Positions 9,205-17,634 of a DNA stretch of 64,000 nt are shown in pieces (positions within the stretch are counted from its first letter, which is position 1; each line of letters begins with the position of its first letter). The notes below the pieces were generated by a model. That model did no database searches and was not told where the DNA came from. It saw nothing but the letters and a program-made list of their open reading frames with translations. The stretch is from positions 124,001 to 188,000 of the forward strand of contig CAWFBT010000005.1 of assembly GCA_963814095.1 (NCBI GenBank). The letters are read 5' to 3'. This DNA comes from JACVRW01 sp963814095. Its GTDB lineage: Bacteria; Actinomycetota; Thermoleophilia; Solirubrobacterales; Thermoleophilaceae. Position numbers and translations under genes: made by a program.

Positions 9205-9906
9205 TCAGCCCGTGCAGAGGCGCGACAGGGGCACGACGACGAACTCCTCCTGATCAGCGTGCAGCGGGCGCGGATTCTCCTTGCACCATGCCGCGGCGCC
9301 GCTGGCGCGCACGACCCGCGCCTTGAAGCGGTAGCCGCTCACGAGGTTGCGGTCGAGGTAGACGCCCTTCTCGGCCCCGCGCTGGGCCACGCACGTGTAG
9401 ACGATCGCCGCTGGGCTCGGCTGCGGCTGGACTGGCCTGCAGGTGGTCGGTCCCGCCGGCCCCTCGAGCTCGCCCGCGTGGACCCGGCGCTCGAAGTCCG
9501 CCCCGACCGCCGCGGCCAGGCCGGCCGCGCTCAGCGGCCGCGACAGCACCGTCCGCCGCGGGCGCTGGCTCGCGATCAGGTTCTGGCGGATCTCCTCGAG
9601 GTTGGCCGCCTCGGCGCGCCGCTGGTTCTCGCGGTTGTCGGCCGCGTTCTCGAGTGCCGGCGGCAGCAGGATCGCCACGGCGGTGGCAAGCGCGACCAGC
9701 AGCGCGCCCGTCGCGACCCTCCCCCATGTCGGCAGCAGCCTCCAGAGGCGACCCGGCAGCCGCACGATGCCCGGCACCGCGCTGCGGCGCTCGTCCACCG
9801 GCGCGACCCGGCCGGCGGCGTGGTCCGCGTGCCTGGCGAAGATCTCGCGCACCTCGCGGCGCGTGGCGTCGCCACCGCTCGACCACGGATCCCGATCTGC
9901 GGGCAT
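9205..9906 (-). CDS. Hypothetical single-pass membrane protein
   Basis: 233 residues from ATG 9906. A charged cytoplasmic N-terminus (about 1-60, beginning MPADRDPWSS) is followed by one strong transmembrane helix (about 66-86, VATGALLVALATAVAILL). A short coiled-coil-like stretch rich in Glu, Arg and Asn comes next, then an outer domain with three cysteines (CRP, CVA, WCKE) and a final CTG. The even cysteines suggest a folded extracytoplasmic domain. I do not recognise the family. It starts only 9 bases after the beta-keto acid cleavage gene stop, so it may be transcribed from the large operon upstream. Confidence 0.65.
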   Translation of the reverse strand: MPADRDPWSSGGDATRREVREIFARHADHAAGRVAPVDERRSAVPGIVRLPGRLWRLLPTWGRVATGALLVALATAVAILLPPALENAADNRENQRRAEAANLEEIRQNLIASQRPRRTVLSRPLSAAGLAAAVGADFERRVHAGELEGPAGPTTCRPVQPQPSPAAIVYTCVAQRGAEKGVYLDRNLVSGYRFKARVVRASGAAAWCKENPRPLHADQEEFVVVPLSRLCTG

Positions 9907-9915
9907 CTGTCCACA

Positions 9916-10831
9916 TCAGGGTACGCCCAGGCCGAGCAGGCGTCGCGCGTCATCCGCGCCAACGGGCTCGCGGTCGAGCAGCGGCGCGATCGTCAGCGCC
10001 TTCTCGACGAGCGCCGCGTTCGAAGGCGCGCGCTCGTCATGGCTCACGCGGAGGTTGTCCTCCAGTCCGACGCGCATGTGGCCGCCCAGCATCAGCGCCG
10101 TCGCGGCGAGGTGGAACTGGCCCGGGTAGCCGACCCCCGCGGCGGACCAGGTAAAGCTCTCCGCGCCGAACAGCTCGACGGCCGTGCGGCGCATGTGCAC
10201 GAGCTGGTCGATCGACGCCGCGTTCGCCCCGAGCACGCCCAGCACGAACTGGACGTGGAAGGGAAGGTCGACGAGCTCCTGCTCGACCAGGTGGTGGAGG
10301 TTGTAGAGGTGGCCGACGTCGTAGACCTCGTACTCGGGCTTCGTGCCGGCCTCGCGGAAGAGCTGCGAGAGCCGCTCGACGTCCCGGAAGGTGTTGCGAA
10401 AGACGTAGTCGCGCGTCGACTCCAGGTAGTCGATCTCCCACTCGGCCATCTCGGGGCGCGGTCTCACCTTGAAGATCCCGAAGTTGAACGAGCCGCAGTT
10501 GAAGGTCGCCATCTCCGGCCGGCACTCGGTCACGACGCGCGCCCGCTCCTCGATCGTCATCCCCACGCCGCCCCCGCTCGTGGGCTGGACGATCGCGTCG
10601 CAGCGCTCGCCGATGCCGGCCAGCACCTCCTTGAACAGGCCGAGGTCGGCCACGGGCCTGCCGGTCTCGGGCTCACGCACGTGTATGTGGACGATCGCGG
10701 CGCCCGCCTCGTTCGCCCCGATGGCCGAGTCGATGATCTGAGCGGGCGTGACGGGGATAGCCGGGCTCTGGCCGGGCACGCTCATGCCGCCGGTGATCGG
10801 CGCATGAGAGGAAGACGGGCTCGAGGCTCAC
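9916..10831 (-). CDS. 3-keto-5-aminohexanoate cleavage protein family (BKACE), one frame break
   Basis: A DUF849/BKACE enzyme of about 305 residues. These Zn enzymes split a beta-keto acid with acetyl-CoA to give acetoacetate and a new CoA ester. Zn and active-site motifs: IVHIHVRE, PTSGGG, NCGSFNF and GGHMRVGLEDN. The long open piece starts at ATG 10785, but the family N-terminus (EPVFLSCA then ITGGMS) sits upstream in the next frame; one extra base near 10799-10801 separates them. With that removed, the gene starts at GTG 10831, overlapping the MFS stop (GTGA). Last gene of the catabolic run, fitting a late step that yields CoA esters. Confidence 0.85.
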
Positions 10832-12003
10832 CCCGTGACCGCCTCCCGCTCGAGGGGTGGCCGCAGCCGCTCGGGCGAGAGCGGGAGCACCGACGCCACG
10901 AACGCCAGCGCCACGGCCACGAGCACCCAGAGGCTCGCCGAGTACGACCCCGTCAGGTCGCGGATCGCACCCAGTCCGAGCGGGCCGATCGCCGTGATCG
11001 TGTAGCCCGCGCCGAGCATCAGCCCGACCACGGCACCCGCCTCGGCCGGCTCGCGCGCGACGTCGAGCGGCAACGTCAGGCTGAGCGGGAAGGTGGCGCC
11101 GATGCCGAAGCCGGCCAGCGTCGCCCAGAGCCAGCCGGCGTCGGGCAACGTGGCGATCCCGAGCGTGGCGACCAGCAGCATCCCCGCGCTGAGCGTGAGC
11201 CACTGGCGCCGCGAGCCGCCGCGATCGGCCAGATACGGCACGAGCAGCCCGGCCGGCAGCGCGGCCACGCTCATCACGCCGACGAGCGCGCCGGCGGTGG
11301 CGTCGCTCCAGCCGTGCTCCTGGAACGAGTCAGGCATCCAGGCCACGAGCCCGTAGTAGACGATCGACTGGAGCGCGAACAGGATCGCCAGCGCCCACAC
11401 GACCCGGCGCCCCCAGGGCAGCGGCGGGGGCGTGCCCTGGTTCCGCTCGCCGCGCACGGGCGGCGTGAGGAAGAGCCACGCGGCGAAGCAGAGGATCGTG
11501 CAGGCCGAGAAGACGGCGAGCGCCGCGCGCCAGCCGCCGAAGGCCGCGGCGATCGGCACGGCCAGCGCGGACGACAGAGCCGAGCCCAGGTTGATGCCGG
11601 TCGTGTACACCCCACTCGCGAACGCCGGCCGATGCGCGAAGCGCTCCTTCACCGCCACCGGCATCAGCGCGCCCGCGAGCCCCATCCCGACCCCGATCGG
11701 GAAGGTGAGCGCGAGCACGAGCGGCGCACCCGGGGCGGCCGCCCGCAGCAGGCCGAACGCCGCGATGCCGGCGAGGCAGGCGCCGATCGCAGCCCGCGTG
11801 CCGAGCCGCGCCGCCACGTGCGCCGCCGGCAGGGCGAAGAGGCCCATGCAGAGCACCGGGATCGTGGTGAGCAGCCCCGCGACCGCGTGTGAGACGCCGA
11901 GGTCCTCGTCGATGTCCGGCACGAGCGGCCCAACGCCGACGAGCTGCGGGCGCAGGGCCAGCGCCGCGAGGAAGAGCGCAGCGAGGACCGCCCAGGCCTT
12001 CAC
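10828..12003 (-). CDS. MFS transporter, CynX/NimT-like
   Basis: 391 residues with about 12 membrane helices. LRPQLVGVGPLVPDI at helix 1, TTIPVLCMGLFALPA at helix 2 and AARLGTRAAIGACL in the following loop are the pattern of the CynX/NimT (cyanate or 2-nitroimidazole type) group. GTG 12003 overlaps the dehydrogenase stop, and the gene's own stop overlaps the next GTG, so it is translationally coupled on both sides. Placed inside the catabolic operon, it is the obvious candidate for uptake or efflux of the pathway substrate. Cargo not known. Confidence 0.87.
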   Translation of the reverse strand: MKAWAVLAALFLAALALRPQLVGVGPLVPDIDEDLGVSHAVAGLLTTIPVLCMGLFALPAAHVAARLGTRAAIGACLAGIAAFGLLRAAAPGAPLVLALTFPIGVGMGLAGALMPVAVKERFAHRPAFASGVYTTGINLGSALSSALAVPIAAAFGGWRAALAVFSACTILCFAAWLFLTPPVRGERNQGTPPPLPWGRRVVWALAILFALQSIVYYGLVAWMPDSFQEHGWSDATAGALVGVMSVAALPAGLLVPYLADRGGSRRQWLTLSAGMLLVATLGIATLPDAGWLWATLAGFGIGATFPLSLTLPLDVAREPAEAGAVVGLMLGAGYTITAIGPLGLGAIRDLTGSYSASLWVLVAVALAFVASVLPLSPERLRPPLEREAVTG

Positions 12004-13043
12004 GGGCGGACGATCACCTTGAGCGCGCCGTCGACGCGCTCGGTGAAGACCCGGTACGCCTCCGCGTAGTCCTCGAGTGCGAAGCGGTGAGTGACGAGCT
12101 CGGCGAGCCGGAGGCGGCCGGCCGCCACGAGCGCGATCGCCTCGGGCATCTCCCCCGCCGCCGCGCGCACGCCGACGACGTCGACCTCGTCGAGCACCAT
12201 CCGCCGCAGCGGCACGGAGCCGGCCCCGGGCGGGATCCCGATCGCCGCCACCCGGCCGCCCTTGCGCACCGCCTCGACGCCCTGGCCGACGGCGACCGGG
12301 TCGCCCGAGCACTCGAGCACGACGTCGGCGCCGCGGCCGGCGGTGCGCTCGCGGATGGCCGCCACGGTGTCCTCGGTGCTGAAGTCGATCGTCTCGTGCC
12401 CGAGCGAGGCCGCCTTCTCGAGTCGCGCGCCGCGCCCCACCACGAGCACGCGGCCCGCCCCGAGCGCCCGTGCGCACTCCGCCACCAGGAGGCCCATCGC
12501 CCCCGCCCCGATCACGGCGACGGTGTCGCCGGGCGCGTGCCCGCCGCGCTTGACGGTGTGCAGCGCGATCGAGGTGGGGTCGAGCATCGCCGCCTCCTCG
12601 TCGCTCAGCTCGTCCGGCACCGCGAACACCGACTTGACGGAGTGCACCACGTAGTCCGCGTAGGCGCCCTGCGTGTAGTGCCCGTACTGGCGGTGAAGGC
12701 GCTCGTCGCCGAAGTTCTCGCAGAGGTTGTAGCGGCCCTCGATGCAGAGCCGGCAGTAGCCGCAGCCCGCGTGCGAGGTCCCCGCCACGCGCACGCCGGT
12801 CTCCCAGCCGAGGTCGGCCGCGCCCTCGCCGAGCTCGACCACGTCGCCCGTCCACTCGTGGCCCGGGATGAAGGGGAACGCCTTGGGCCAGAAGCCGGGG
12901 AAGTCGCCCTGGATGATGTGGGGGTCGGTGCCGCATATGGCGATCGCCTTGACGCGGCAGAGCAGCTCGTAGCGACCCGGCCGCGGGCGCTCGACCTCCT
13001 CGACCGAGAAGCGGTTCGGCTCGTGCACCACCAGCGCGCGCAT
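12000..13043 (-). CDS. Zinc-dependent alcohol dehydrogenase
   Basis: 347 residues, medium-chain dehydrogenase/reductase. Catalytic zinc ligands C37 (ICGTD) and H62-E63 (GHEW); structural zinc cysteines C94, C97, C100, C108; Rossmann motif GAGAMG at 179-184. Closest in layout to the L-threonine/sorbitol dehydrogenase group. It would oxidise a secondary alcohol with NAD(P). It is coupled to its neighbours: its ATG is next to the HD-cyclase stop and its TGA overlaps the MFS start. Oxidising a hydroxy intermediate before beta-keto cleavage by the BKACE gene would make sense; that is inference. Confidence 0.9.
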   Translation of the reverse strand: MRALVVHEPNRFSVEEVERPRPGRYELLCRVKAIAICGTDPHIIQGDFPGFWPKAFPFIPGHEWTGDVVELGEGAADLGWETGVRVAGTSHAGCGYCRLCIEGRYNLCENFGDERLHRQYGHYTQGAYADYVVHSVKSVFAVPDELSDEEAAMLDPTSIALHTVKRGGHAPGDTVAVIGAGAMGLLVAECARALGAGRVLVVGRGARLEKAASLGHETIDFSTEDTVAAIRERTAGRGADVVLECSGDPVAVGQGVEAVRKGGRVAAIGIPPGAGSVPLRRMVLDEVDVVGVRAAAGEMPEAIALVAAGRLRLAELVTHRFALEDYAEAYRVFTERVDGALKVIVRP

Positions 13044-14455
13044 CAGATCACCGCCACCGGGTCGATCATCGATCCGGTCGCGCCGCGGATGCCGAGCGGC
13101 AGCGCGACGAACAGGAACTCGCGCGCGCCGCTGCGGGCGAGCCCCTCGAGGTCGAGGCTCTCCATGATGTAGATGCCGCGCTCGATCAGGAGCAGCGTGT
13201 GGACGGGCTGCGGGTTCGACGGCTCCCCCGGATGCGGAGCCGGCTGCACCTCGAAGGTCTCCGTGTCCGAGCCGACGGCGATCACGCCGCGGTCGGCGAG
13301 CAGGCGTGCGGCGGACTCGTCAGGGCCGGGCCCGCGGTGCTCGGCCATCAGCTCCTCGTCAGGCCAGTGGCGCATGTAGCCGGTGCGGACGAGCGCCACG
13401 TCCCCCGCCCCAGCGCCGACGCCCGCTCGCCGCCTCGATCTCCTCGAGCTCGACCGCAGCGACCGGCTCGCCGCGGCCAGGTGCTCGACCCCGCGGTAAC
13501 CCGGTACGTCGTAGAGGACGCCGCGCCGCCACAGCGGCGGGATCTCGGTGGCGTCGCCGCGCAGCGGCCCGAAGTCGCCGAGGTGGCGCTGGGCCGAGCC
13601 GCCGTTCCAGTGATCGTCGGGGCCGACCGTCATGTGCGCGTGAGCGTCGATATGCGCGCCGCTGTGGGTCGTGCCCATCACGAGCTCGCTCATGTAGCCG
13701 AGGCCCGCCGTGTTGCCGACGGGCCCCCAGGGCCTGTCGCCCGCAGCGCGAATTCCCTGCGGCGAGCGATAGGAGAGCACCTCGAAGGTCGGGTGGCCCG
13801 GGAAGAGCGGCATGCGCGGGAAGCGCTCGCGCGCCAGGCTCAGGATGCGCCCCTGGCTGACCAGCGCAAGCGCGGCCAGCACGTCGGCCGGGCTCGACAC
13901 CGCGGCGAGCCGGTGGAGCGCGGACGCCAACAGGGGCTCGGCCTCCTCCCTGGCGCGCACGAGCTCGGGGCTGATGCGCTCGAGCGAGTGACGCGCCTTG
14001 CCCTCGGAGCTCTCGCGCGTGCAGCGCCCGGACTGGATCCACTCGGCGAGGATCCAGACCATCGTCTCGAGGAAGGACAGCGAGTCGGCGGCCTGCACGA
14101 TGTTCGCCTCCGGCCAGCCGCCGTCCTCGTGCACGCGCACGAGCTGCTCGACCTCGGCGGTGAGCTGCGGCTCGGCGCCCTGCTCGCGCAGCCACTCCCC
14201 CACGATTCGCGCGCAGCGCTCCTGGTGCCAGCGGTTGTACTCGGGGTCGGCCCACGACACGGCCGAGTCCCACTCCGAGTCCGGGTCGGGGTAGGCGCGC
14301 TCGGCGTCGTGCGTCACGGCGGCGATCTGCACGGCGTCGCTCGCGTCCGGGTCGAGCACGAGCGCCCAGTCGAGCGCCCGCTGCATGTGGTCGAAATGCG
14401 GGTGCTGCTCTGCCATCCAGCCGCGCGCCCGCTCTACGAGGTCGTGATCGCTCAC
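13043..14455 (-). CDS. HD-domain/cyclase-family fusion protein
   Basis: About 470 residues in one frame from GTG 14455, which overlaps the upstream stop. Residues 1-175 form an HD-type helical domain: H23, H49-D50 (VTHDAERAYPDP), H109 and D124, resembling DUF4202-like HD proteins. From about 195 a cyclase/kynurenine-formamidase superfamily domain follows, with the metal motif HSGAHIDAHAH (H264, H268, D270, H272). A stretch of about 17 codons (13430-13485) is out of frame between two compensating indels; reading it in the other frame gives VAAVELEEIEAASG, which fits the family. The fusion itself has no break at the junction. Likely a hydrolase acting on a cyclic or amide substrate. Confidence 0.75.
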   Translation of the reverse strand: MSDHDLVERARGWMAEQHPHFDHMQRALDWALVLDPDASDAVQIAAVTHDAERAYPDPDSEWDSAVSWADPEYNRWHQERCARIVGEWLREQGAEPQLTAEVEQLVRVHEDGGWPEANIVQAADSLSFLETMVWILAEWIQSGRCTRESSEGKARHSLERISPELVRAREEAEPLLASALHRLAAVSSPADVLAALALVSQGRILSLARERFPRMPLFPGHPTFEVLSYRSPQGIRAAGDRPWGPVGNTAGLGYMSELVMGTTHSGAHIDAHAHMTVGPDDHWNGGSAQRHLGDFGPLRGDATEIPPLWRRGVLYDVPGYRGVEHLAAASRSLRSSSRRSRRRAGVGAGAGDVALVRTGYMRHWPDEELMAEHRGPGPDESAARLLADRGVIAVGSDTETFEVQPAPHPGEPSNPQPVHTLLLIERGIYIMESLDLEGLARSGAREFLFVALPLGIRGATGSMIDPVAVI

Positions 14456-15348
14456 GCGGTCACCGGCCGGCACTGGAGCACGTACAGCTCCCCGTCCGCG
14501 AGCGCCCACTCGATGTCCTGCGGGCCGCCGAGCCGCTCCTCGAGCTCGGCGCCGAGCCGGGCCAGCTCGCGCAGCTCGTCCGCGCCGAGCGTCGCCGCGC
14601 CGCCCTCGTCCTGCGAGAGCTCGCGCTCGACGGTCCCGCCGCCGGACGCGCTGACCACGGCGAGCGGCTGCACGGCGAGGCGCTCGCGCTTGACGGTGCC
14701 GTCGCGGGCGAGCACGAAGTGGTCGGGCGTCACCTGTCCCGAGACGACCGCCTCGCCGAGCCCGAAGACCGCCTCGACCACCATGCGGTCGCGGCGGCGC
14801 TGCACCGGGTCCATCGTGAACAGCACGCCGGCGACGTCGGCGCTCACCATCCGCTGCACGACGACCGCCATGCCGAGGTCGTCGAGCGAGCCGTGCTGCT
14901 CGCGGTAGAAGAGGGCGCGCTCCGAGAAGAAGGAGGCCCAGCAGTCACGCAGGCGCTCGAGCACCTCGTCCGCTCCGCGCACGTGCAGGTAGGTCTCCTG
15001 CTGGCCGGCGAAGCTCGCCTCCTGCGAGTCCTCGGCGCACGCGCTCGAGCGCACCGCCACCGCGTGGTCGCCCTCGCCGAGCTCCGCGTAGGCCGCCTCG
15101 ACGGCGCTCCGGAGCTCTTCCCGGATCTCCGCCGCGGCGACGAGCTCGGGCGCGCGCTCGCGCTCCTCGCGGGTGGCGCGAAGCAGCTCGGCGCCGCCGT
15201 CGGGCAGGCTCGCGGCGAGTGCATCGGCATGGATGACGAAGCCGGGCGGCACCGGCATCCCGAGCGTCGTCATGCGAGCGAGCGACGCACCCTTGCCTCC
15301 CGCGCGGGCGACCTCCAGGCAGGCCTCGTCCGCGAAGCGCAGGACCAT
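14452..15348 (-). CDS. PEP synthase-like ATP-grasp (PPDK N-terminal) protein, stand-alone
   Basis: 298 residues from ATG 15348, matching only the nucleotide-binding half of PEP synthase/pyruvate phosphate dikinase: GGKGASLARM, GFVIHADAL, AVRSSACAEDS, ASFAGQQETYL, VVVQRMVSADVAGVLFT, GLGEAVVSG and the closing LYVLQCRPVTA. It would take the beta phosphate of ATP and pass it to a His on a swivelling domain. That domain is absent here but present in the gene at 22729-24457 of the same operon. This split layout is known for phenylphosphate synthase and makes a substrate-activating phosphotransferase plausible. It follows a 164-base gap, the only sizeable gap in the operon. Confidence 0.88.
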   Translation of the reverse strand: MVLRFADEACLEVARAGGKGASLARMTTLGMPVPPGFVIHADALAASLPDGGAELLRATREERERAPELVAAAEIREELRSAVEAAYAELGEGDHAVAVRSSACAEDSQEASFAGQQETYLHVRGADEVLERLRDCWASFFSERALFYREQHGSLDDLGMAVVVQRMVSADVAGVLFTMDPVQRRRDRMVVEAVFGLGEAVVSGQVTPDHFVLARDGTVKRERLAVQPLAVVSASGGGTVERELSQDEGGAATLGADELRELARLGAELEERLGGPQDIEWALADGELYVLQCRPVTA

Positions 15349-15512
15349 CAGTCGTGGTCTCCGACGGAAATACGGTCGTGGCTCGGCGAGCGAGAACCGA
15401 GCATGGGCGTGCACGCGAGCGCAGCCAATGCAGCGCATTGGCGAGCATCGCGGGTACGGCCAGGCGAAGGTTCGCAGCCGCCGAACGCGAGCGTATTTAC
15501 GGAGGCGACCAC
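15349..15512. other. Intergenic gap inside the catabolic operon with a small inverted repeat
   Basis: 164 bases between the cyclase gene and the ATP-grasp gene, both on the minus strand. I find no gene. A perfect inverted repeat CCAATGC-AGC-GCATTGG lies at 15425-15441; it could be an operator of an internal promoter or a small RNA hairpin. Elsewhere in the operon neighbouring genes overlap, so this gap marks a possible second transcription start or processing point. No convincing -35/-10 pair was seen. Confidence 0.45.
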
Positions 15513-16232
15513 CTAATCCTCCACGATCGCGATCGCGCGCACCGGCGCCGCCGTGCAGCCGACCCACTTGACCGGCAGCACCACCAGCTGGAAGCCGTGC
15601 GGGCGCCCGATCTGGTCGAGGTTCATCAGGTTCTCGAGGTGCCAGTACTCCTCCTCCCACATGACCCGGTGGGCCTCCCAGAACTGGCGGCGCTCGAACA
15701 TCGCCCATACCGGCGGGTCGAAGGTGATCGCGTCGATGCCCATCATCCGGACGCCGCGCTCGATCAGCCACCTCGTCGCCTCGGCCGTCATGCCGCTGTG
15801 GTCGGTGCGGTAGCGCTCCTCCTCGTTGTACGAGCCGGCGCCCGTGTGGATGAGGACGATGTCGCGCTCCTTGAGCTCGTAGCCGATCCGGTCGAGCTCC
15901 GCCTCGACCTCGGCCGCCGTGATCCCGTGGCCGCTCTCGGCGGCGGTGAAGTCGAGCACGACGCCGTCCGAGACGCACCACTCGAGCGGGATCGTCTCCG
16001 GTCCGCCGGCGTCGGGAACGATGTGCTTGCGCGCATCGCAGTGGGTCCCCACGTGGTCGTCGGCCACGACGAGGTAGTGCGCGGTGAGCGAGCCGACGCC
16101 ATATTCGGCGGCGCCGATCCGCTCGGCGAACTGCTCGTGCGACTCGAGCAGCGCGAGCGCCGGGGGCGGCACGCGCGGGAAGGTCAGCATGTCCGGGTGG
16201 ACCGGCATCGAGAGATCGACGATTCGCCTCAC
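15513..16232 (-). CDS. Cyclase family protein (metal-dependent hydrolase)
   Basis: 239 residues, kynurenine formamidase/cyclase superfamily (PF04199). Metal motif DDHVGTHCDARKH with H60, H64, D66 and H70; catalytic-side HTGAGSY and GIDAITFDPP follow in normal order; C-terminus GFQLVVLPVKW. Such enzymes use Mn or Zn to open cyclic or aryl amides, lactones or enol esters. GTG 16232 overlaps the GntR stop (GTGA). It is one of three members in this operon, so each probably handles a different intermediate, or they replace each other. Confidence 0.88.
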   Translation of the reverse strand: MRRIVDLSMPVHPDMLTFPRVPPPALALLESHEQFAERIGAAEYGVGSLTAHYLVVADDHVGTHCDARKHIVPDAGGPETIPLEWCVSDGVVLDFTAAESGHGITAAEVEAELDRIGYELKERDIVLIHTGAGSYNEEERYRTDHSGMTAEATRWLIERGVRMMGIDAITFDPPVWAMFERRQFWEAHRVMWEEEYWHLENLMNLDQIGRPHGFQLVVLPVKWVGCTAAPVRAIAIVED

Positions 16233-16891
16233 TCGCCCTCCTCGGTAAGGAGCGCGGCGGCCCCCATCAGATGCTCGTGCATCGCCTCGGCAGCCGCCTC
16301 GGCATCGCCCCGGCGCAGCGCCTCCAGCACGGGCTCATGGCGGTCCGAAAGGTGGACGAGGTCGATCCCTGGCCGCGAGACGGTCAGGTACGTGCGCGAG
16401 TAGGGCTCGAGCATGCGCCACTGGCGCTCAAGCGTGGCGTTGCGCGCGGCGCGGACGACCGTGGCGTGGAACGACGCGTTGGCCTGCGACTGGTCGTGCG
16501 CGTCGCCGCGGCGCGCCGCGCTGCGCATGCGCTCGAGTTGGCGCTCGAGCTCGGCGAGCTCGGCCCGGCTGATGCGCTCGGCCGCGAGCCGCGCGGCGAG
16601 CGCCTCGAGCGCCGCCCGCACCGGGAACGCATCGAGCAGCTCCTCGGCCGAGAACTCGCGCACCGAGCATCCCCGACCCGGCTCATGGACGACACAGCCG
16701 AGCTGCTCCAGGTCGCGCAGCGCCTCCCGCACCGGCCCCTGGCTCACTCCGAGCTCCTGGGCGATGCGCGTCTCGACGATGCGCTCGCCCGGCCGGTAGG
16801 TCCCCTCCACGATCCGCTGGAGCAGAACGTCCTGGATCTGCTCACGCAGGTTGCTGCGCGCGAAGGGGATTGCCGCCGCGCTGTCCGTCAC
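16229..16891 (-). CDS. GntR family transcriptional regulator (FCD subgroup)
   Basis: 220 residues. N-terminal winged helix-turn-helix: LREQIQDVLLQRIVEGTYRPGERI, split here as LREQIQDVLL and GTYRPGERI, then ELGVSQGPVREALRDLEQLG. The C-terminal FCD ligand domain is all-helical, with Asp/His metal or acid-binding positions (FHATVVRAARN, SDRHEPVLEALRRGD). This group usually represses catabolic operons and is released by an organic acid. It is coupled to CoxG (GTGA at 16888-16891) and the cyclase. The palindrome ATAATCGATTAT in the operon promoter at 24525-24536 is a natural candidate for its binding site; unproven. Confidence 0.92.
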   Translation of the reverse strand: MTDSAAAIPFARSNLREQIQDVLLQRIVEGTYRPGERIVETRIAQELGVSQGPVREALRDLEQLGCVVHEPGRGCSVREFSAEELLDAFPVRAALEALAARLAAERISRAELAELERQLERMRSAARRGDAHDQSQANASFHATVVRAARNATLERQWRMLEPYSRTYLTVSRPGIDLVHLSDRHEPVLEALRRGDAEAAAEAMHEHLMGAAALLTEEGE

Positions 16892-17634
16892 CCGCGCCTC
16901 CGCCGGAACAGCAGGACCAGCAACGCGGCCAGCAGGAACACCGCCACGGCGGGCGGGGCGGCGCGGCGGCCGAGCGCCTCGCGCCCCACGGCTCCCAGGT
17001 CGAGCACGTTCTCCTCCGCCGGCTCCGGTGCGGGCGGCGGCGTCTCGGCCTGCGCGGGCGGTGGCTCGGGCACGTCCTCCGGCAGCGCCTGCGCCCGCGC
17101 GACGGGCTCGCCGTCCTCGGAGCCGTCCCCGTCCGCCGCCGGCGCGGCCGCCGTCTCGGCGGTCTCCGGAGCGGCGGCCTCGCCCGGTGCCTCACGCCCG
17201 AGCTTCGTCGCCAGGCAGTCGGCGAACTGGGTCATGAGCATCGCGCTCACGTCCTGCATGACGCCGCGCCCGAACGACGCCGCCGGCCCGGTCACGCGCA
17301 GGTCGGTCTCGACGGTCACGCGCGTGCCCTCGTCGGCCCGCTCGAGCGTCGAGGTGATCGTGGCGTTGGCGCTCCCCTTGCCGCGGCTGTCGCGCGCCTT
17401 GGCGCTCATCACGGCGCGGTGCGCCTCCTCGTCTGCCTCGTCGATCTTGAGGGTGCCGTTGAAGTTGGACACGATCGGGCCGATCTTCACCTTCATCGAG
17501 CCCTTGTACTCGTCGCCCTCCGAGGCCTCGACCGAGGCGCCCGGCAGGCAGGGAGCCACTCGCTCGACATCGAGCATCAGGTCCCAGGCCTCGTCGATCG
17601 GTGCGGGAACGGTGATTTCGTTGGTGAGGTTCAT
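16888..17634 (-). CDS. CoxG-like SRPBCC family protein with C-terminal membrane anchor
   Basis: 248 residues from ATG 17634. Residues 1-150 are the CoxG/SRPBCC fold (IDEAWDLMLDVERVAPCLPG, YKGSMKVKIGP, TRVTVETDL). CoxG proteins recruit carbon monoxide dehydrogenase-type molybdoenzymes to the membrane and can carry quinones. A Pro/Ala/Glu-rich linker (about 165-220) and a final helix (VAVFLLAALLVLLF then RRRR) tether it to the inner face of the membrane. Its presence with the three hydroxylase subunits in one operon strongly suggests the hydroxylase passes electrons to membrane quinone. Overlaps neighbours at both ends. Confidence 0.88.
   Translation of the reverse strand: MNLTNEITVPAPIDEAWDLMLDVERVAPCLPGASVEASEGDEYKGSMKVKIGPIVSNFNGTLKIDEADEEAHRAVMSAKARDSRGKGSANATITSTLERADEGTRVTVETDLRVTGPAASFGRGVMQDVSAMLMTQFADCLATKLGREAPGEAAAPETAETAAAPAADGDGSEDGEPVARAQALPEDVPEPPPAQAETPPPAPEPAEENVLDLGAVGREALGRRAAPPAVAVFLLAALLVLLFRRRRG

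Noticed and set aside
9259..11892. An 877-codon plus-strand open frame
   Set aside because: It lies opposite three recognised genes and has Arg/Gln/His-rich low-complexity content with no motif.
10828..12936. A 702-residue protein joining the MFS transporter to upstream sequence
   Set aside because: The first 311 residues are a shadow of the zinc dehydrogenase; the real start GTG 12003 overlaps its stop.
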